Positions 26,101 through 38,530 of a DNA stretch of 64,000 nucleotides are shown in pieces. Location: the NCBI GenBank assembly GCA_019096065.1, contig JAGUCH010000006.1, positions 1,756,001-1,820,000 of the forward strand. Direction: 5' to 3'. Every line of letters begins with the position of its first letter. The stretch's first letter is position 1. Origin of the DNA: Paracyclopina nana. Lineage: Eukaryota > Arthropoda > Copepoda > Cyclopoida > Cyclopettidae. The translations under genes and the position numbers were made by a program. Below the pieces are notes generated by a model that was given only the letters and a program-made list of their open reading frames with translations, was not told where the DNA came from and searched no databases.

Positions 26101-26900
26101 ATGCAGTCGCCTTGTGTATGTAGCAGTAATTTTAAGCTTTTTGGCAAGTGGCCGCTCGTCTAGGCTGCACTACAGCAGAGCTTTTCGTATAGTAGCTCGG
26201 GTCAGTCCTGCAGGGTCTTACGGAAAAACGCACAATACTTCATTATGCTACGCGTTTACACTAATGGCCATATTGTGGTTTTGTGGTTGAAGATAAAATC
26301 TGTAATACGCGTGATTTTCCTTTGAAACGAAGATGTACGCGCGCGTCGCTCAGAATTATAAATCGGTAATTCAGCTAGAGGCAAAGCTATATATTTTCCA
26401 GAAGAAAAGGAAGCTCGAGCCTAAATCACATTTTCTTACGCACTTGAATTACAGGCATGAATTATCCGATATGTGTGCACTTCCTTCGTAGAAATGCTCT
26501 TTGTTTAAATAGTCATAATTAGGGTCGCAAAGTGCACATCAGCAACAACAAAAAAGACCCTGCAGCTTAATGCTTCATAATTTGCTTTCCCGAAAGAAGA
26601 AGTGCGAGAGGTCTCGAATTTTAGTAGGAAGTTATTGCTCTCACCGAGTGGGTGCACGATCATCGCATATTGTTCCTCTTGGATTAAGCAGTTTCTGAGG
26701 TCTTGGAATATTGTTGCGGGCACCACCCATAAACTCGCACCAGAGTGTGGTAGTAGAAGAAGAAACAACTCTTCTTCCTTTGTTTATTATTGAACTTCCT
26801 CCAGGTGCACTTTGTGTTGCTCCCCCCACGAGTAGACCTTGAGGTCGATCCATTCAAAACTCACTACATCATCATTGCCGACACCACCAGGCAATTTCGC
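17106..26900. other. long gene-poor region between the cuticle gene and MICAL
   Basis: About 9.8 kb without a supportable gene on either strand. The region is AT-rich with GCGCGC islands (about 17330, 19230, 19880, 20075, 23910 and 26330), several AAGGTCA half sites, an AGCT tetranucleotide run, and a 16-bp direct repeat AGAGCCCAATAAATTG at 18966-18981 and 19178-19193. Small noncoding exons of MICAL could lie here unseen. Confidence 0.5.
20485..20503. repeat. AGCT tetranucleotide microsatellite
   Basis: Nearly five perfect AGCT units in a row. It is a short simple repeat with no assigned role. Confidence 0.9.
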
Positions 26901-26950
26901 CTACTACATCAATAAGCACTGCATATAGGTATATACAGTACTAGAAGAAG

Positions 26951-29405
26951 ATGCCCGTCAGTTTTATGCCAAGGAGGCCAAAGTCTCCATCGGGACCCAA
27001 GCCCACAGATGATGCCATCAACTCTTTTGTGGAGTTTTTCGAGGCCGATGACTTGGTCACCGCCATTGAGGCCTTCGAACGCAGCTGCAGCCAAGTTGAC
27101 CTCGTGCCCTATGGGCCCATTCAGGATTTCTACGTCAAGTACAAAATTGCCCTGAAAGAGCATGTGCCCTACAAGTACCGTGAAATTTGGAAGATCCTCG
27201 ACAAGAAGATTGGCCAGAAACCCTTTCAGGGCGCTGTGGCCGAGAAGAGCAACGTGCTTGTCATAGGTGCGGGTCCTTGCGGCCTTCGCACCGCCATCGA
27301 GACGCAAATGATGGGAGCCAACACGATAGTGATTGAAAGGCGAGCAGGCTTCACCAGGAACAACGTGCTCAAGCTGTGGAAGTTCCTCATTGAAGATTTG
27401 AAGTCGCTCGGCGCGAAGAAACTTTATGGCATGTTCTGCGCGGGCAACATCAACCACGTGGGCATTAAAACGCTGCAGTTGATGCTGTCCAAGATTGTCC
27501 TGTTCCTCGGTGTCAGAATTGTCACGCCTTGCTCGTTTGTCGAGCTCATCGAGCCTGATGATCTTGGCAACGGGTGGAAAGCAAAGGTGGAGCCACCCAA
27601 TGAGCTGCTCAAGAATTTCGAGCTCAAGATGCTCGTGGTGGCGGCTGGCAAAAAAGTGCCCATCGAAGGCTTCGATCGACGTAGCTTGGATGCCAAATTG
27701 GCCATCGCCATCACGGCCAATTTTGTGAATGGGCACACGTCCGAGGAGGCCGAGGTCAGGCAAATAAGCGGCATCGCAAAGCAGTTCCACCAAGTAATTA
27801 ATTTATATACTACATAATTATGGCATGCATGCATGAGTCACGAGAAATTCCAGGACTTCTTCAAAGGCATGACTGAGGAGGTTGGCATTGACCTGGAGAA
27901 CATTGTCTACTACCGAGGAGACACACACTATTTCGTCATGACGGCCTTGAAGAACTGCTTGATCCAGCGTGGGGTCATCAAAGAGGACACCGATGACCGC
28001 AGTGCCCTTTTGGCACCACCTAATATCGATCGCGATAAATTACACCAGTTTGCCATCGACGCGGCGCAATATGCTACAGGTTTCAACGATGCCATAAGAT
28101 GATGAGATCTTTCAAAAAAAATTATCGACCTTTCCAGGCCACTTTTCGACCAAGTTGCCAACCACTGAGTGGGCTTTGGATGGCAGAGGCAAGCCAGATT
28201 GCGCCATTTTCGATTTTACCAATCTCTACTCCGCCAGAAATGCAAGCAGAGTCAAAGTGAAGAAGGGACGCCAATTGCTGATGGCTATAGTGGGAGACAG
28301 CCTGCTCGAGCCCTTTTGGCCTGAAGGTATACTAGAATAAAGATTATAAAATATTTGCACATGCAAGTTTTTTAGGGCTCCAACAAGTGCACTTTCAAAT
28401 ATAATATATAATTCATTTCGTTGGCGATTCGCGTTATAGTGCATGAAATAACAAAGCTCGCATGATAATTATTACACATATTCATGCCGCGCGTTTTTTG
28501 AAGCTGCGAGATGAGCAATTAAAAATACACTACTGCATGCCTTAATTGTGAGGCTTCGAAAAGAGATATCCCCTTTCATTAGCATTGAAACATAAGACGA
28601 ACTTTTGTGCATCTTGCGCCACTCGATCTCGAAGCTGAAAATTGGCAGTAGCTACGAGCCATTAAATGATGCTTATTTGGCCTCGACCATCCAAAACAGT
28701 ATATCCAAAATTGCTCATTGTTTCATCGGGGGACACTAATTGGCTGGATGAGACCAATGCACTCGCTTTATGCGTCAAGTAATGTGATCTCTTCTTGCCT
28801 TGAAGCTTCTGCTAGCTGCTACGAATTTGCATCAGTAGACAGGCTATAACACAATTGTATCCTTGTTAGGCACGGGATGCGCCCGAGGCTTTCTGAGCTG
28901 CATGGACGCAGCCTGGATGTTCCGCAGATGGGTCTCAGCAAGAGTCAACCCGCTCGAAATTCTGAGTGAACGGGAAAATATCTACAGGTACAAGTCACAA
29001 TGATTAACCAGTTCTTACCATTAATTTCTTTTTTTAAATAGGCTGCTGAGTCAAACAACAGATGGCAGCGGTGGTAACCTCAAGGATAACCACAAGCAAT
29101 TCACCACCGACCCCAATACTCGTTACCGATCCATCCCGTCCAAGATCGACCACGATCACATCTTGCCACTGTACGAGACAGACTCCCCCGAGGAGCTGGA
29201 GTTCCTCAAGGAGAAGTTTGTGAAGAGGCAATATTATGCGAGGGATGAGCACAGGACTATCCTTAAGAGGCTTCGCAAAGGCGTCACCAAACAGGCTCGG
29301 AAAATGCTCGTACCCATCAGAGCTGTTCAGGCCTTTCGCAGGCAACAGTCAAGTGCCCAGCCTCAAAATCCTGAGCTACAACGACAAGCATCATCTCCAA
29401 TGTAG
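26951..29405 (+). CDS. MICAL: MICAL-type F-actin monooxygenase, oxidoreductase domain only
   Basis: MICAL enzymes are FAD/NADPH monooxygenases that oxidise actin methionines and disassemble filaments downstream of semaphorin-plexin signalling. Five exons (26951-27793, 27854-28079, 28138-28326, 28870-28987, 29042-29405) give 579 aa in frame. The dinucleotide-binding motif GAGPCG is at about residues 106-111. The MICAL signatures VLKLWKF, LGAKKLYG, ITANFVNGHT, GIDLENIVYYRGDTHYFVMT and [20 protein letters not shown] follow in order. The sequence ends about 90 residues after the conserved DPNTRY motif with a Lys/Arg-rich tail and a TAG, followed by AATAAA 58 nt on. The calponin-homology, LIM and C-terminal Rab-binding domains of canonical MICALs are absent, and I find no such exons in the next 2.4 kb. 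An in-frame TAG at 26942-26944 supports the start. It may be a paralogue or a short isoform. Confidence 0.92.
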
Positions 29406-29462
29406 CTATAATGATCACTTTTTGGCAGTGTTGCCAAAAACGAGGCATCCTATAAAACAAGG

Positions 29463-29468
29463 AATAAA
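29463..29468 (+). terminator. poly(A) signal of the MICAL-type gene
   Basis: AATAAA lies 58 nt downstream of the TAG stop, consistent with the gene ending here. Further AATAAA motifs lie near 29732 and 29766. Confidence 0.55.
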
Positions 29469-31884
29469 ATCAGGAAGTTGTGAAATTGATGGAGGTGAAA
29501 TTTTCGTATCAATCATTGCGGACACCGCAGATCAAGGTGGAATGAGTTCATTATGTTGTAAGCCATGTCGTTGATACAATTGCGGTTGTTGTCAATCCAA
29601 TTACTGAATTATTATTACTGACCATGACGCACAATTTTACAAGTTCGCGTGCTTTTCATCGTCATAGTGAACAAAGTGTGCCAAAATGCATGTGCAAATC
29701 TCACATATCCATCTTGTGACACATTGTGAGATCGAAATAAATTCGTACGGTAATTTGCTTTGTCCCAATAAATTATATACATGCCAAAGTAGTGTCCGAT
29801 TTGCAAATGCAAAGATTTTGCCAATCATGCACCACTTTTTTAAGCCACTTCTTTTGTGCCAAAAGTAACAGATGTTGCCAAATGGACGTCATGTGCAGCT
29901 AAACGGATGCAAAAGTTGGCGAGAAGAAAACCTTGATTTTCGCTGGTTGCAGGGTCAAGTCAATGCCACATAAAATTCGCACGCTTGCTGCTTCTTCCCC
30001 ATTTCGATGCCACAAAAGGGTTTTCTGCTTAACTATGGATCTAGCCCGGCGCATCATCCATGGCCAGAGCTGTGCAAGGTCAGCCGCGAAGAATGATGAT
30101 AATTTTCGAGCAAAAACCAAACTTATTATTCGTAGCCTTGATGCAATAATAATACGCGCGCAATGAGTTGTACAAAAGACCCCAAAAACTCCTGAAAGTT
30201 TCACCCACATGCTGGGCTGTAGCATGTGTACATATCACGAAAAAGATGCAGGAAATGTTGACTTTTTTTAGCATGTACCTCTTTATGCATGTATATACAT
30301 ATATGATGTTGCACTTCGAGTATGCAAGTAATGATTTTTTATGGCTTGTCACATATCACATTGCGTGGAATAGTCATCATCACAAAAGCTAGGGTGGTTT
30401 ATTTCACTTTCTAGCTTTTTGCTCAGCTAGCTGCTCACAATTTTTCCACCTTTCCACGAGGTTTTGCTTTGGGCCCCGGAAAATGACTGGTTGCTTTTCG
30501 CAATAATTTGTTTTCAAGGGATGATGACTGTAAAAGTCACACCAGGCCCTGAGACCTTTTTGTTTGAATTTTGTATTATAATAGTTTCCTTATGAAACAC
30601 TGCCATAAATAGAGCATATCGCGCCAGGGGTCGGCTCAGAAAATAGAGAGGAAATTGAAAACGAGCATTATGCCCATGCGATGATGATGTGCACATGCGT
30701 TACAGTATTAAAGAAATATTTATTGGTGGGTGTAGAAAAAACCCGGATACGGACCAACTATACTGCAATTACCAATTAGATTGCCACATGTAATTTTTAC
30801 ATGAGTCAGGAGCGCCCTGTGAATTTCTCACCGCAATAAGAGAATTATAACAACAAGAAAAGTGTCAAAATGTTTCGGCCAACGCATTCATTTCGATACA
30901 GGAAATCGAGTTTTTGATTGGCAACGCCACATCGATTATAGCTCATATGCGGAGATTCGACTTTATATGAAGACGAGCCATGCGCGTACATTTTCATATA
31001 GGCATCGCGCGTTGGCATTTAATTTTGACCCCAGGCATATATATTCGTAAGTGCAGAAGAAAAAAATGCCATCATTTGCATTTCTTCAATTTAACCATTA
31101 AGCTACCAAGCCAAATATGCCGGGTTCAAAAGTATTTGAAATATATTTGGAGAAAAAACCCTGCCTAATTGCAGATCGTTTTAAAAGCTTTAATGACCAG
31201 CCAGGAGTTATACGCATAATAATAATAACCTTTGCTCAGGCTAAGTGCTCAAGATGAGGAAGGTTCTTACTTCACTTTTCCGGTTGATGGTGGATCAGGA
31301 ATCAGAAAACAGGATGAAGGTGGCTGCAGCAACAACCTGGATATGGACGACATCCTTAATGACGCTCATGCCTAATCGCAATTGGGCCTAGCGCTAAAAA
31401 ACGAGTGACCTTTTCCTGATTGACAAACGCGACGGGGCATTCAAGGGGACCTTTCAAAGGTCACGATCGGATGAAATAAGGCCGAAATGAGCAAGAGAAA
31501 TCCTAAACACTGATTGATGGCTAAGGTCATCTCCCATCAATGCTCACTCAAGTCACAACGGGAGCCTTTACCCATAAATAGCGTTTTCCACGCGCGAGTA
31601 TAGAACAACTATTGTGCCATTATATACATCAATGCCATTGATTTTGTGATTAGATCAAAGAGGCAGCATCAGAGGTGTTGTTGCTCATGATCATGGAAAA
31701 GTCGTGTGCATTGACATTTCCCAATGAAACGTGCGCGATGCAATCATCTTCGTATGTATAGTCAAACGGCCGGGCATCGCGCAACTCGCGAGTTTCCGGA
31801 CGCCGACATCGACGTCTGCGTCGCGTACGAGCCTCGAAAAAATGATGGGGGGCTACAGCCGAAGCAGGCCCACGTGCACATACC
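29469..31884. other. noncoding region between MICAL and the second CPAP1 gene
   Basis: No coding exon was recognised; in particular nothing resembles a CH or LIM domain. The region is AT-rich with GCGCGC clusters near 30155 and 31595 and AAGGTCA half sites near 30076, 31456 and 31533. Confidence 0.5.
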
Positions 31885-31919
31885 TATAAAGGCCGAGTCG
31901 CATCTTCGTCTCATCAGTC
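31885..31919 (+). promoter_or_regulatory. TATA box plus initiator of the CPAP1 gene
   Basis: TATAAA at 31885-31890 precedes a TCAGTC initiator at 31914-31919. The distance from the first T of TATA to the presumed +1 A (31916) is 31 nt, the textbook spacing. The ATG follows 37 nt later, giving a short leader. Confidence 0.75.
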
Positions 31920-31952
31920 GACTCCAACCCGTCCTACCAACACAAGATCAAA

Positions 31953-32866
31953 ATGAAGCAATTCATTTGCGTCCTAGGTGCGAAACTTGTTCTTAAGTGC
32001 GACGACCATACTCACACTGTTCTATATGGGACATACAGTGGTGACCTCTCGATCAGTGCTGCTACGCCTTCAAGATTCAAGACTCCCTTGCATATTCCTT
32101 TTTGACAATCTTATAACAACCGACTGCACAACTTCCCATTAACCCTTATCATCCCCCCGACCGAGGAGTATCCTTACTTATTTTTACGTTTCAGTCATCG
32201 CCGCCGTTGCCGTCTACGCTCAGCGCAGACCCCAGCAACAGCAACGCCGCCAGGGTCGTCAGCAGGGTGGTGCACAGCCCGGCTACGGAGCACCTCCTCC
32301 AGAGCCCGCTCAGCCCTCGTATGGCCAACCTCAGGCTGATGCCTCTTCCCTGTCGGAGGCTACCCATGACCACTCCGGATTGGACTGGCTGCTCAACTCG
32401 GTGCCTGGAACTCCTGGAGAAGATTACCCCATCTACGCCGAGGTCCCAGAGACTGGCTTCGCCTGCGAAGGACTCGTAGAAGGAGGTGATGCCCTACTAT
32501 TAATTAACCAATAAATTATGATACATAAATATAATTTGGTTAGGCTACTATGCTGACCCTGACACCGAATGCCAAGCTTTCCATGTTTGCACCGCCAACG
32601 GACAGGGCGGACTTACCACCTACTCCTTCTTGTGCCCCAACGGCACCATCTTCAACCAGGGCTACTTCATTTGCGACTGGTGGTTCAACTTTGACTGTGC
32701 TGAGGCCGAAGGTCTCTATGGTCTCAACGACAAGGTCGCCGCTGAACGTGAGGCTGCCAGCCAACCTCAGGCTTCAGCCTCTGACGCTCTTCCCTCCTAC
32801 GAAGACGCACCTTTGAGTGGCTATGGAGCTGAACAGCGTCAAGCCAGGAGAAGGTTCAACAACTAA
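31953..32866 (+). CDS. CPAP1 cuticular protein analogous to peritrophin
   Basis: This is a secreted chitin-binding cuticle protein of 212 aa, encoded by exons 31953-31977, 32195-32485 and 32544-32866. The first intron interrupts the signal peptide, giving MKQFICVLVIAAVAVYAQ after splicing. A Gln/Arg-rich stretch and a short GYGAPPPEP segment follow. The conserved VPGTPGEDYPIYAEVPET motif then leads into a single CBM_14 domain (about residues 97-157) with the six expected cysteines and aromatic WWFNFDC ending. The C-terminus is short and polar. It is clearly paralogous to the large repeat-tailed protein at 13.6-16.9 kb: same strand, same 25-nt first coding exon, same phase-1 signal-peptide intron, nearly identical domain framework. 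The 58-bp intron splitting EGG/YYAD inside the domain is absent from the larger paralogue. Confidence 0.92.
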
Positions 32867-33319
32867 AAAATCCATCCTCCAACATCATCTCCTTTATCAT
32901 TATTTGTTGTTAAGCCCCGCTTTTCCATAATATTTTCTACACCCACGCTTCCCCATCCCGACCTTCTCCCCAGAACACCCAAAAACGAAAAAAATCCTTT
33001 GAACCTTGATGACCCAAACCCACTATTTGAGCTGCTTGATGATAATCACCCCAACAACCCTCCTGTGATCCTTATTTGAGTCCTACGTGTCTTTCCCTCC
33101 TGACCCTCACACCCTTTTCCTACTACCACCTTCTGCTTTGGACTTCGGCTTTAAGGGACGGAGACTTCCAAATACTTTTTCACCTTCACGATGAATATTA
33201 CCGAGTTGCCATATTTCTGTTTTATTGCTGCTAACAAGTTGAGAATCGAGGGATTTTGTCTAATGATGTGGAGTTTTTCGATCTCTGTGCAATCAAGACG
33301 CTGTATTTATTGATTTGCC

Positions 33320-33325
33320 AATAAA
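33320..33325 (+). terminator. poly(A) signal of the CPAP1 gene
   Basis: AATAAA about 450 nt after the stop codon; no earlier AATAAA hexamer was seen in the intervening C/T-rich 3' UTR. Confidence 0.65.
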
Positions 33326-34379
33326 GCAGACAAAAAACCTTACTATTTAGCCTTCTAGACGCGCAATTAAGGAAAAAAACTTGCAAAATCGCAGGAGTCA
33401 ATTCTCATAGGGCTGTAAGCTAGAAATGGAATTACATTAATTTCTGCAGCCAATTTTGATGAATATAATTATTAAATGGGGTCTGATTACCATCATAGCT
33501 AGATGTCATTTGATGTCAAACAAAAGTTGTATCGTTTAAGTAGGCAAAATTGGTTTTCATCATGGAAATTGTTTGAGACTAATTTTCATTTTAAAGCTGA
33601 ATTTCAACCTTTTCTATCAATTCTCACGAATTTGAGCTATTTTCATGGCTAAGAAGGTCTCCAAAAAAGAAGCTGAAAATTGGTAGCAAAATGAGAACTT
33701 ATCGAAATTTCACATGTGCGTGAAAACGGCTTTTTGAACCACCGTGACCCATTATTTTGCCTGCATTCGAAAAAAGAAACAACGCTCACTTTTCTACCAC
33801 AGACTGATGGATCATGATGTATTTTATTTTGGATGCTGTCGTTCTCTGAACTATTTTTTTTCGAAGATAATTTAGGAGGGTTTGAATCATCGCTTTTTTC
33901 TCTTCATCATTGTTGTAGAACTTTACAGGTATCAGAATTTCGTTTCTCAGTTCGCATTTAAAATTTTACAAAATAATGACATGAAAAAAATATCGCTCGC
34001 CGATGATGCTGTGTGTGTGTGTTGGTGGTACGAAAAAACGAAGAAATCTTATTATTATTGTTGTAGCTGTAGTTGTTATTGGCCTTTTTTTCGCGTAGTT
34101 GTTGGACCACTGAGAGTACAAAGTAGCAATAGTAGTAGTTAATGAGTAAAGGGGAGACATCTGTGATGCGAGAGACGTCTCTAAATTCGATGCTAACCGA
34201 GGAGAGCATTCATTTTAGTAGCAATAAGGGGCCGGGAGGGCTGATCAAAAAGCAAGAAAAATATATACCGAAGAAATTATCGTAGTAAAAGTATTTGATG
34301 TGTTTTGGTCACACAAGAATTCCTTGTTCTTGGCATGTCATGGGACACAATTAGATTTTCGATTCCACTGCTACTACTT
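33326..34379. other. noncoding region between convergent CPAP1 and PP1 genes
   Basis: No gene is supported. It contains a GT run near 34012 and triplet-rich low-complexity DNA near 34040-34140. The part nearest 34380 should be the PP1 3' UTR; a minus-strand AATAAA near 33825 is a distant candidate signal. Confidence 0.5.
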
Positions 34380-35737
<1,358 letters not shown>

Positions 35738-35922
35738 TTTGATGCCTTGTCAAAAGACCTTGGGCTGAGTCAAATCAAAGGTCAAGGACCTTGAAACGAA
35801 ATTAGAACTATGGAAACTTGGGGATGGACGAGATTCAGGCGGATTTTTTGAAAATCCACCTCCGCAAATCCCTCCTTTTAAGCTGACTTCTCTCAAAATG
35901 GCCGAAACCGTTGAAGGAGCTG

Positions 35923-35934
35923 TGACGTCACGTG
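35923..35934 (-). promoter_or_regulatory. overlapping CRE and E-box near the PP1 5' end
   Basis: TGACGTCACGTG combines a palindromic CRE (35923-35930) with a CACGTG E-box (35929-35934), about 190 bp upstream of the PP1 coding start. A YY1-like AAAATGGCCG element is adjacent at about 35896. Clustered sites of this kind typify housekeeping promoters. The PP1/ZNHIT3 pair is divergent, so the region could serve both. Confidence 0.5.
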
Positions 35935-36732
35935 GGCCCCAGAATCTGCAAATGAAAAGCAAAATAAAAAATACTTTGCCATGTATTTAACCAAATATCT
36001 TTAGATACGCATAACAAGCGTAGTTGGCTCCTAATTTAAAGGAATATATTTTAGGAAAACAAGCATTAAAAAGGAGAGAAAATCAAGCCTAATTGTCACA
36101 ATGACATTTTGGTGGTTGCAGCCCAGGCTGCCCGATTTTCCGCCAAGCCGACCTTAAATTCCCTTCACCTGAGAGCGAGAAGCAACGAATCGAATATGTT
36201 CCTTTTTATTTGCCGTTGCAAACGTTCTTAAAACAAAACTTTGGATTATTTTTCTTTGCTTAAGTATTTTTGAATTATTTTTTTCTCTTTTTGGGGTGAA
36301 CTTCTGTCTACAAAGTTAAATGTCACGGGAATTTTGATATAGTTGATGCCTTAAAATTTGTTGCTCGGCTACCTAGACAGGCCCGGTGAAGATGGTAAAC
36401 ATTGTAAAATTTTAGGGCATATTTTCTGACAATGATAAGGCGTTTTGACTGAAAAATCACCTTAGTTTTGCTTTGTTTCTTTCGCGACTTTTCAACTCGT
36501 TGTTATTGTTGTCATTTCATTTGGCAAAATTACATATCAATCACAGTTTCCATCATTTTTCCAGTTGACTTTTGTTGATTGACCGGTTGCTAACTCAGAA
36601 AAGTAAACAAAAGAAGAAAAAAAACGAGTTTTCGACGTAGTGTGTTGTTGACTTGCTGTTTTTCTTCCATTACACAAATTTATCGAGTGCGTAATGCAGC
36701 GTGCAGAGTCAGCCGCATGATTTCCGATAAAA

Positions 36733-37406
36733 ATGGTAATTTGTGTGGTGTGCTCTGAAAACGAGCATAAATACAAGTGCCCAAAGTGCTTGATTTTGTA
36801 GTAAGTATTGCTCAAATGTTACTCACACGTGTCCTGCTATGTGACTGCAATTTGTTCCCTTATTGATCATTAACGTTTGATGACTGAATGGAGCTCACGT
36901 TTTTACGGGCTTATCATGATTACAACGTTTCGTCACCACTTTTGTTCTAAGCGTTTTACATAGTACTCTGCTTAGTGATAATTTTCGCACTTTTTTTCCT
37001 CTTTAGCTGTTCTGTCATCTGCTTTAAAGCTCACACCTGCAAAGAGCTTGAAGAGCAAGGCTTTGTGATTGATGCCACACCAGATGTCAAGGCTGAATCT
37101 AAGCCGTATTTGCTCGAGATCCCTGATGAATTCATAGTTCCCGACCACATATTGGAAAATCTTCAACATTCCGAAGAGCTAAAGAATTTGCTTCGCAATC
37201 ATCATCTGAGAGATTTCCTCAAGTTTGCTCACGAAACCTACAACCCTCATGGCTTCATGAAATTGGCTATGAATGAGCCGTTGTTCGTGGAATTTGCTGA
37301 TGCCTGCTTGAAAGTGCTGCATCCTGACAAAAATCAGAAAGAGGACCTCACTGATGAGCAAATCCTTCAACACATTTCTCAAGCAATAACAGAAAATTCT
37401 GAATAG
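36733..37406 (+). CDS. ZNHIT3: zinc finger HIT domain protein ZNHIT3
   Basis: ZNHIT3 works with NUFIP and the R2TP machinery in box C/D snoRNP assembly. Exons 36733-36800 and 37007-37406 give 155 aa, matching the human protein length. The N-terminus is a zf-HIT domain: CVVC, then CPKC, then YCSVIC and HTC, with the YCS tyrosine codon split by the intron. The remainder is a helical region (VPDHILENLQHSEELKNLL) and a conserved C-terminal part with VLHPDKNQKEDL. The stop lies 8 nt before the start of the PRELI gene, and the intergenic sequence itself contains AATAAA. This implies either a shared transcript or 3' processing inside the next coding region. Confidence 0.88.
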
Positions 37407-37412
37407 AATAAA
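37407..37412 (+). promoter_or_regulatory. AATAAA hexamer inside the 8-nt ZNHIT3/PRELI gap
   Basis: The hexamer directly abuts the ZNHIT3 TAG and ends 2 nt before the PRELI ATG. If used as a poly(A) signal, cleavage would fall within the PRELI coding region. It may instead be fortuitous. Confidence 0.4.
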
Positions 37413-37414
37413 CA

Positions 37415-37999
37415 ATGGCTAAGTATTGGAGCACTACACACAATCATGCTTTCACCTGGGACCAAGTTGCATCCGCCTATTGGAAAAGATACCCTAATCC
37501 CAACAGTCAGCATGTGTTCAGTGAAGATATGCTTTCAACATCTGTTGATGAAAATGGCATTCTTCGGACCAAGAGGCTCATTGTGAAAACAAATAAATTG
37601 CCTTCTTGGGGAGAACATCTTTTTAACACTCGAAGAGTTTGGTTGATCGAAGAGACGATTGTTGACCCCAAAGCAAAAACATTTTGTGTCTACACTAGAA
37701 ACATCAATTTGAGAAGGTTCATGGGAACAACTGAAAGAGCCACCTACACTCCCAAAGCGACCAGGCTTTGTCAAGCTCTCAAGGAAGTTTGGATTGAATC
37801 CGACATTTACGGGCTTAGAAGTGCAATTAAATCGTTTGGCGTTGACAGATTCAAGAAAAACTGCGTTAAAGCGTCAGAAGGCTTTGATTGGGTGCTAAAG
37901 CGAACGTATGGAAATCAATCAACTACTAAGCCAAAAACGCCTTTATCCAAGCAGGAATCTGTGCTGAAGTCGTCCTCAACCGCCAAGCTAAATCAGTGA
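37415..37999 (+). CDS. PRELID1: PRELI-domain mitochondrial lipid-transfer protein
   Basis: PRELI/MSF1 proteins pair with TRIAP1/Mdm35 in the mitochondrial intermembrane space and carry phosphatidic acid or a related phospholipid between membranes, supporting cardiolipin synthesis. The single-exon frame encodes 194 aa. The PRELI domain covers about residues 1-170: MAKYWSTT, WDQVASAYWKRYPNPNSQHV, RLIVKTNKLPSWG, TRNINLRRFM, and the final FGVDRFKKNCVKASEGFDWVL helix. An in-frame TAA just upstream fixes the ATG, which sits in a CAATGG context. Similarity points to the PRELID1/preli branch rather than slowmo, but I cannot run a tree. It starts 8 nt after ZNHIT3. Confidence 0.88.
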   Translation: MAKYWSTTHNHAFTWDQVASAYWKRYPNPNSQHVFSEDMLSTSVDENGILRTKRLIVKTNKLPSWGEHLFNTRRVWLIEETIVDPKAKTFCVYTRNINLRRFMGTTERATYTPKATRLCQALKEVWIESDIYGLRSAIKSFGVDRFKKNCVKASEGFDWVLKRTYGNQSTTKPKTPLSKQESVLKSSSTAKLNQ

Positions 38000-38061
38000 T
38001 TGTTGACATGGTTGTGATACACATTTGTTCTTTTTTGTGTTGTAAAATCATATCTCTATAC

Positions 38062-38067
38062 AATAAA
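38062..38067 (+). terminator. poly(A) signal after PRELI
   Basis: AATAAA about 63 nt after the PRELI stop, suited to the end of a ZNHIT3-PRELI transcript. The remaining 450 bp before OXLD1 shows no other feature. Confidence 0.65.
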
Positions 38068-38503
38068 GATTACATTGATATAGTCCGTACTTTTTCCCAA
38101 GAAGCCCAAATTGCCCGAATTGTGCCGAAATGTAGGGCAATTGAGATAAAAACTAAGTAGAACAGAAAAGCTGTCCTAATTCCCTAGTTGAACACCTGCA
38201 CGTAGATTAGAAGAAGAGCCAGCTCTTTTTCAAGATGATAGCGACTAAATAGCGACTTTCGCTATTAAATTCGTTCATGCACCAGTGCCATCTTGTGGCC
38301 GTAAGGTTATTAGGCAACCCATTTCATGTATTTTAAGTGCGATTGGCTCGTCAAATTGCCCTAAGCCAATGGGAGGGCTTTATTCGATGTCAGCTGATGC
38401 AAAATGTAAAGTGTAAACAAAGCCAAGCTGCACAAAAGAATGACAAACGTCAAACTTCTATGAAAGTTTTTCATCTTTCGAGCTGAGCTATCGAAATTTA
38501 GAG

Positions 38504-38530
38504 ATGTTACGTAAAAGTGAATGGCCTTGA
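38504..38530 (+). promoter_or_regulatory. short upstream ORF overlapping the OXLD1 start
   Basis: An 8-codon frame starting ATGTTACGT begins 17 nt before the OXLD1 ATG in another frame and terminates inside its first codons. If it lies in the leader it would compete for initiation. Confidence 0.35.

Noticed and set aside
26909-27793. 294-codon open frame on the minus strand
   Set aside because: It is the exact antisense of the first MICAL exon and has no family features; codon bias of the sense gene explains it.
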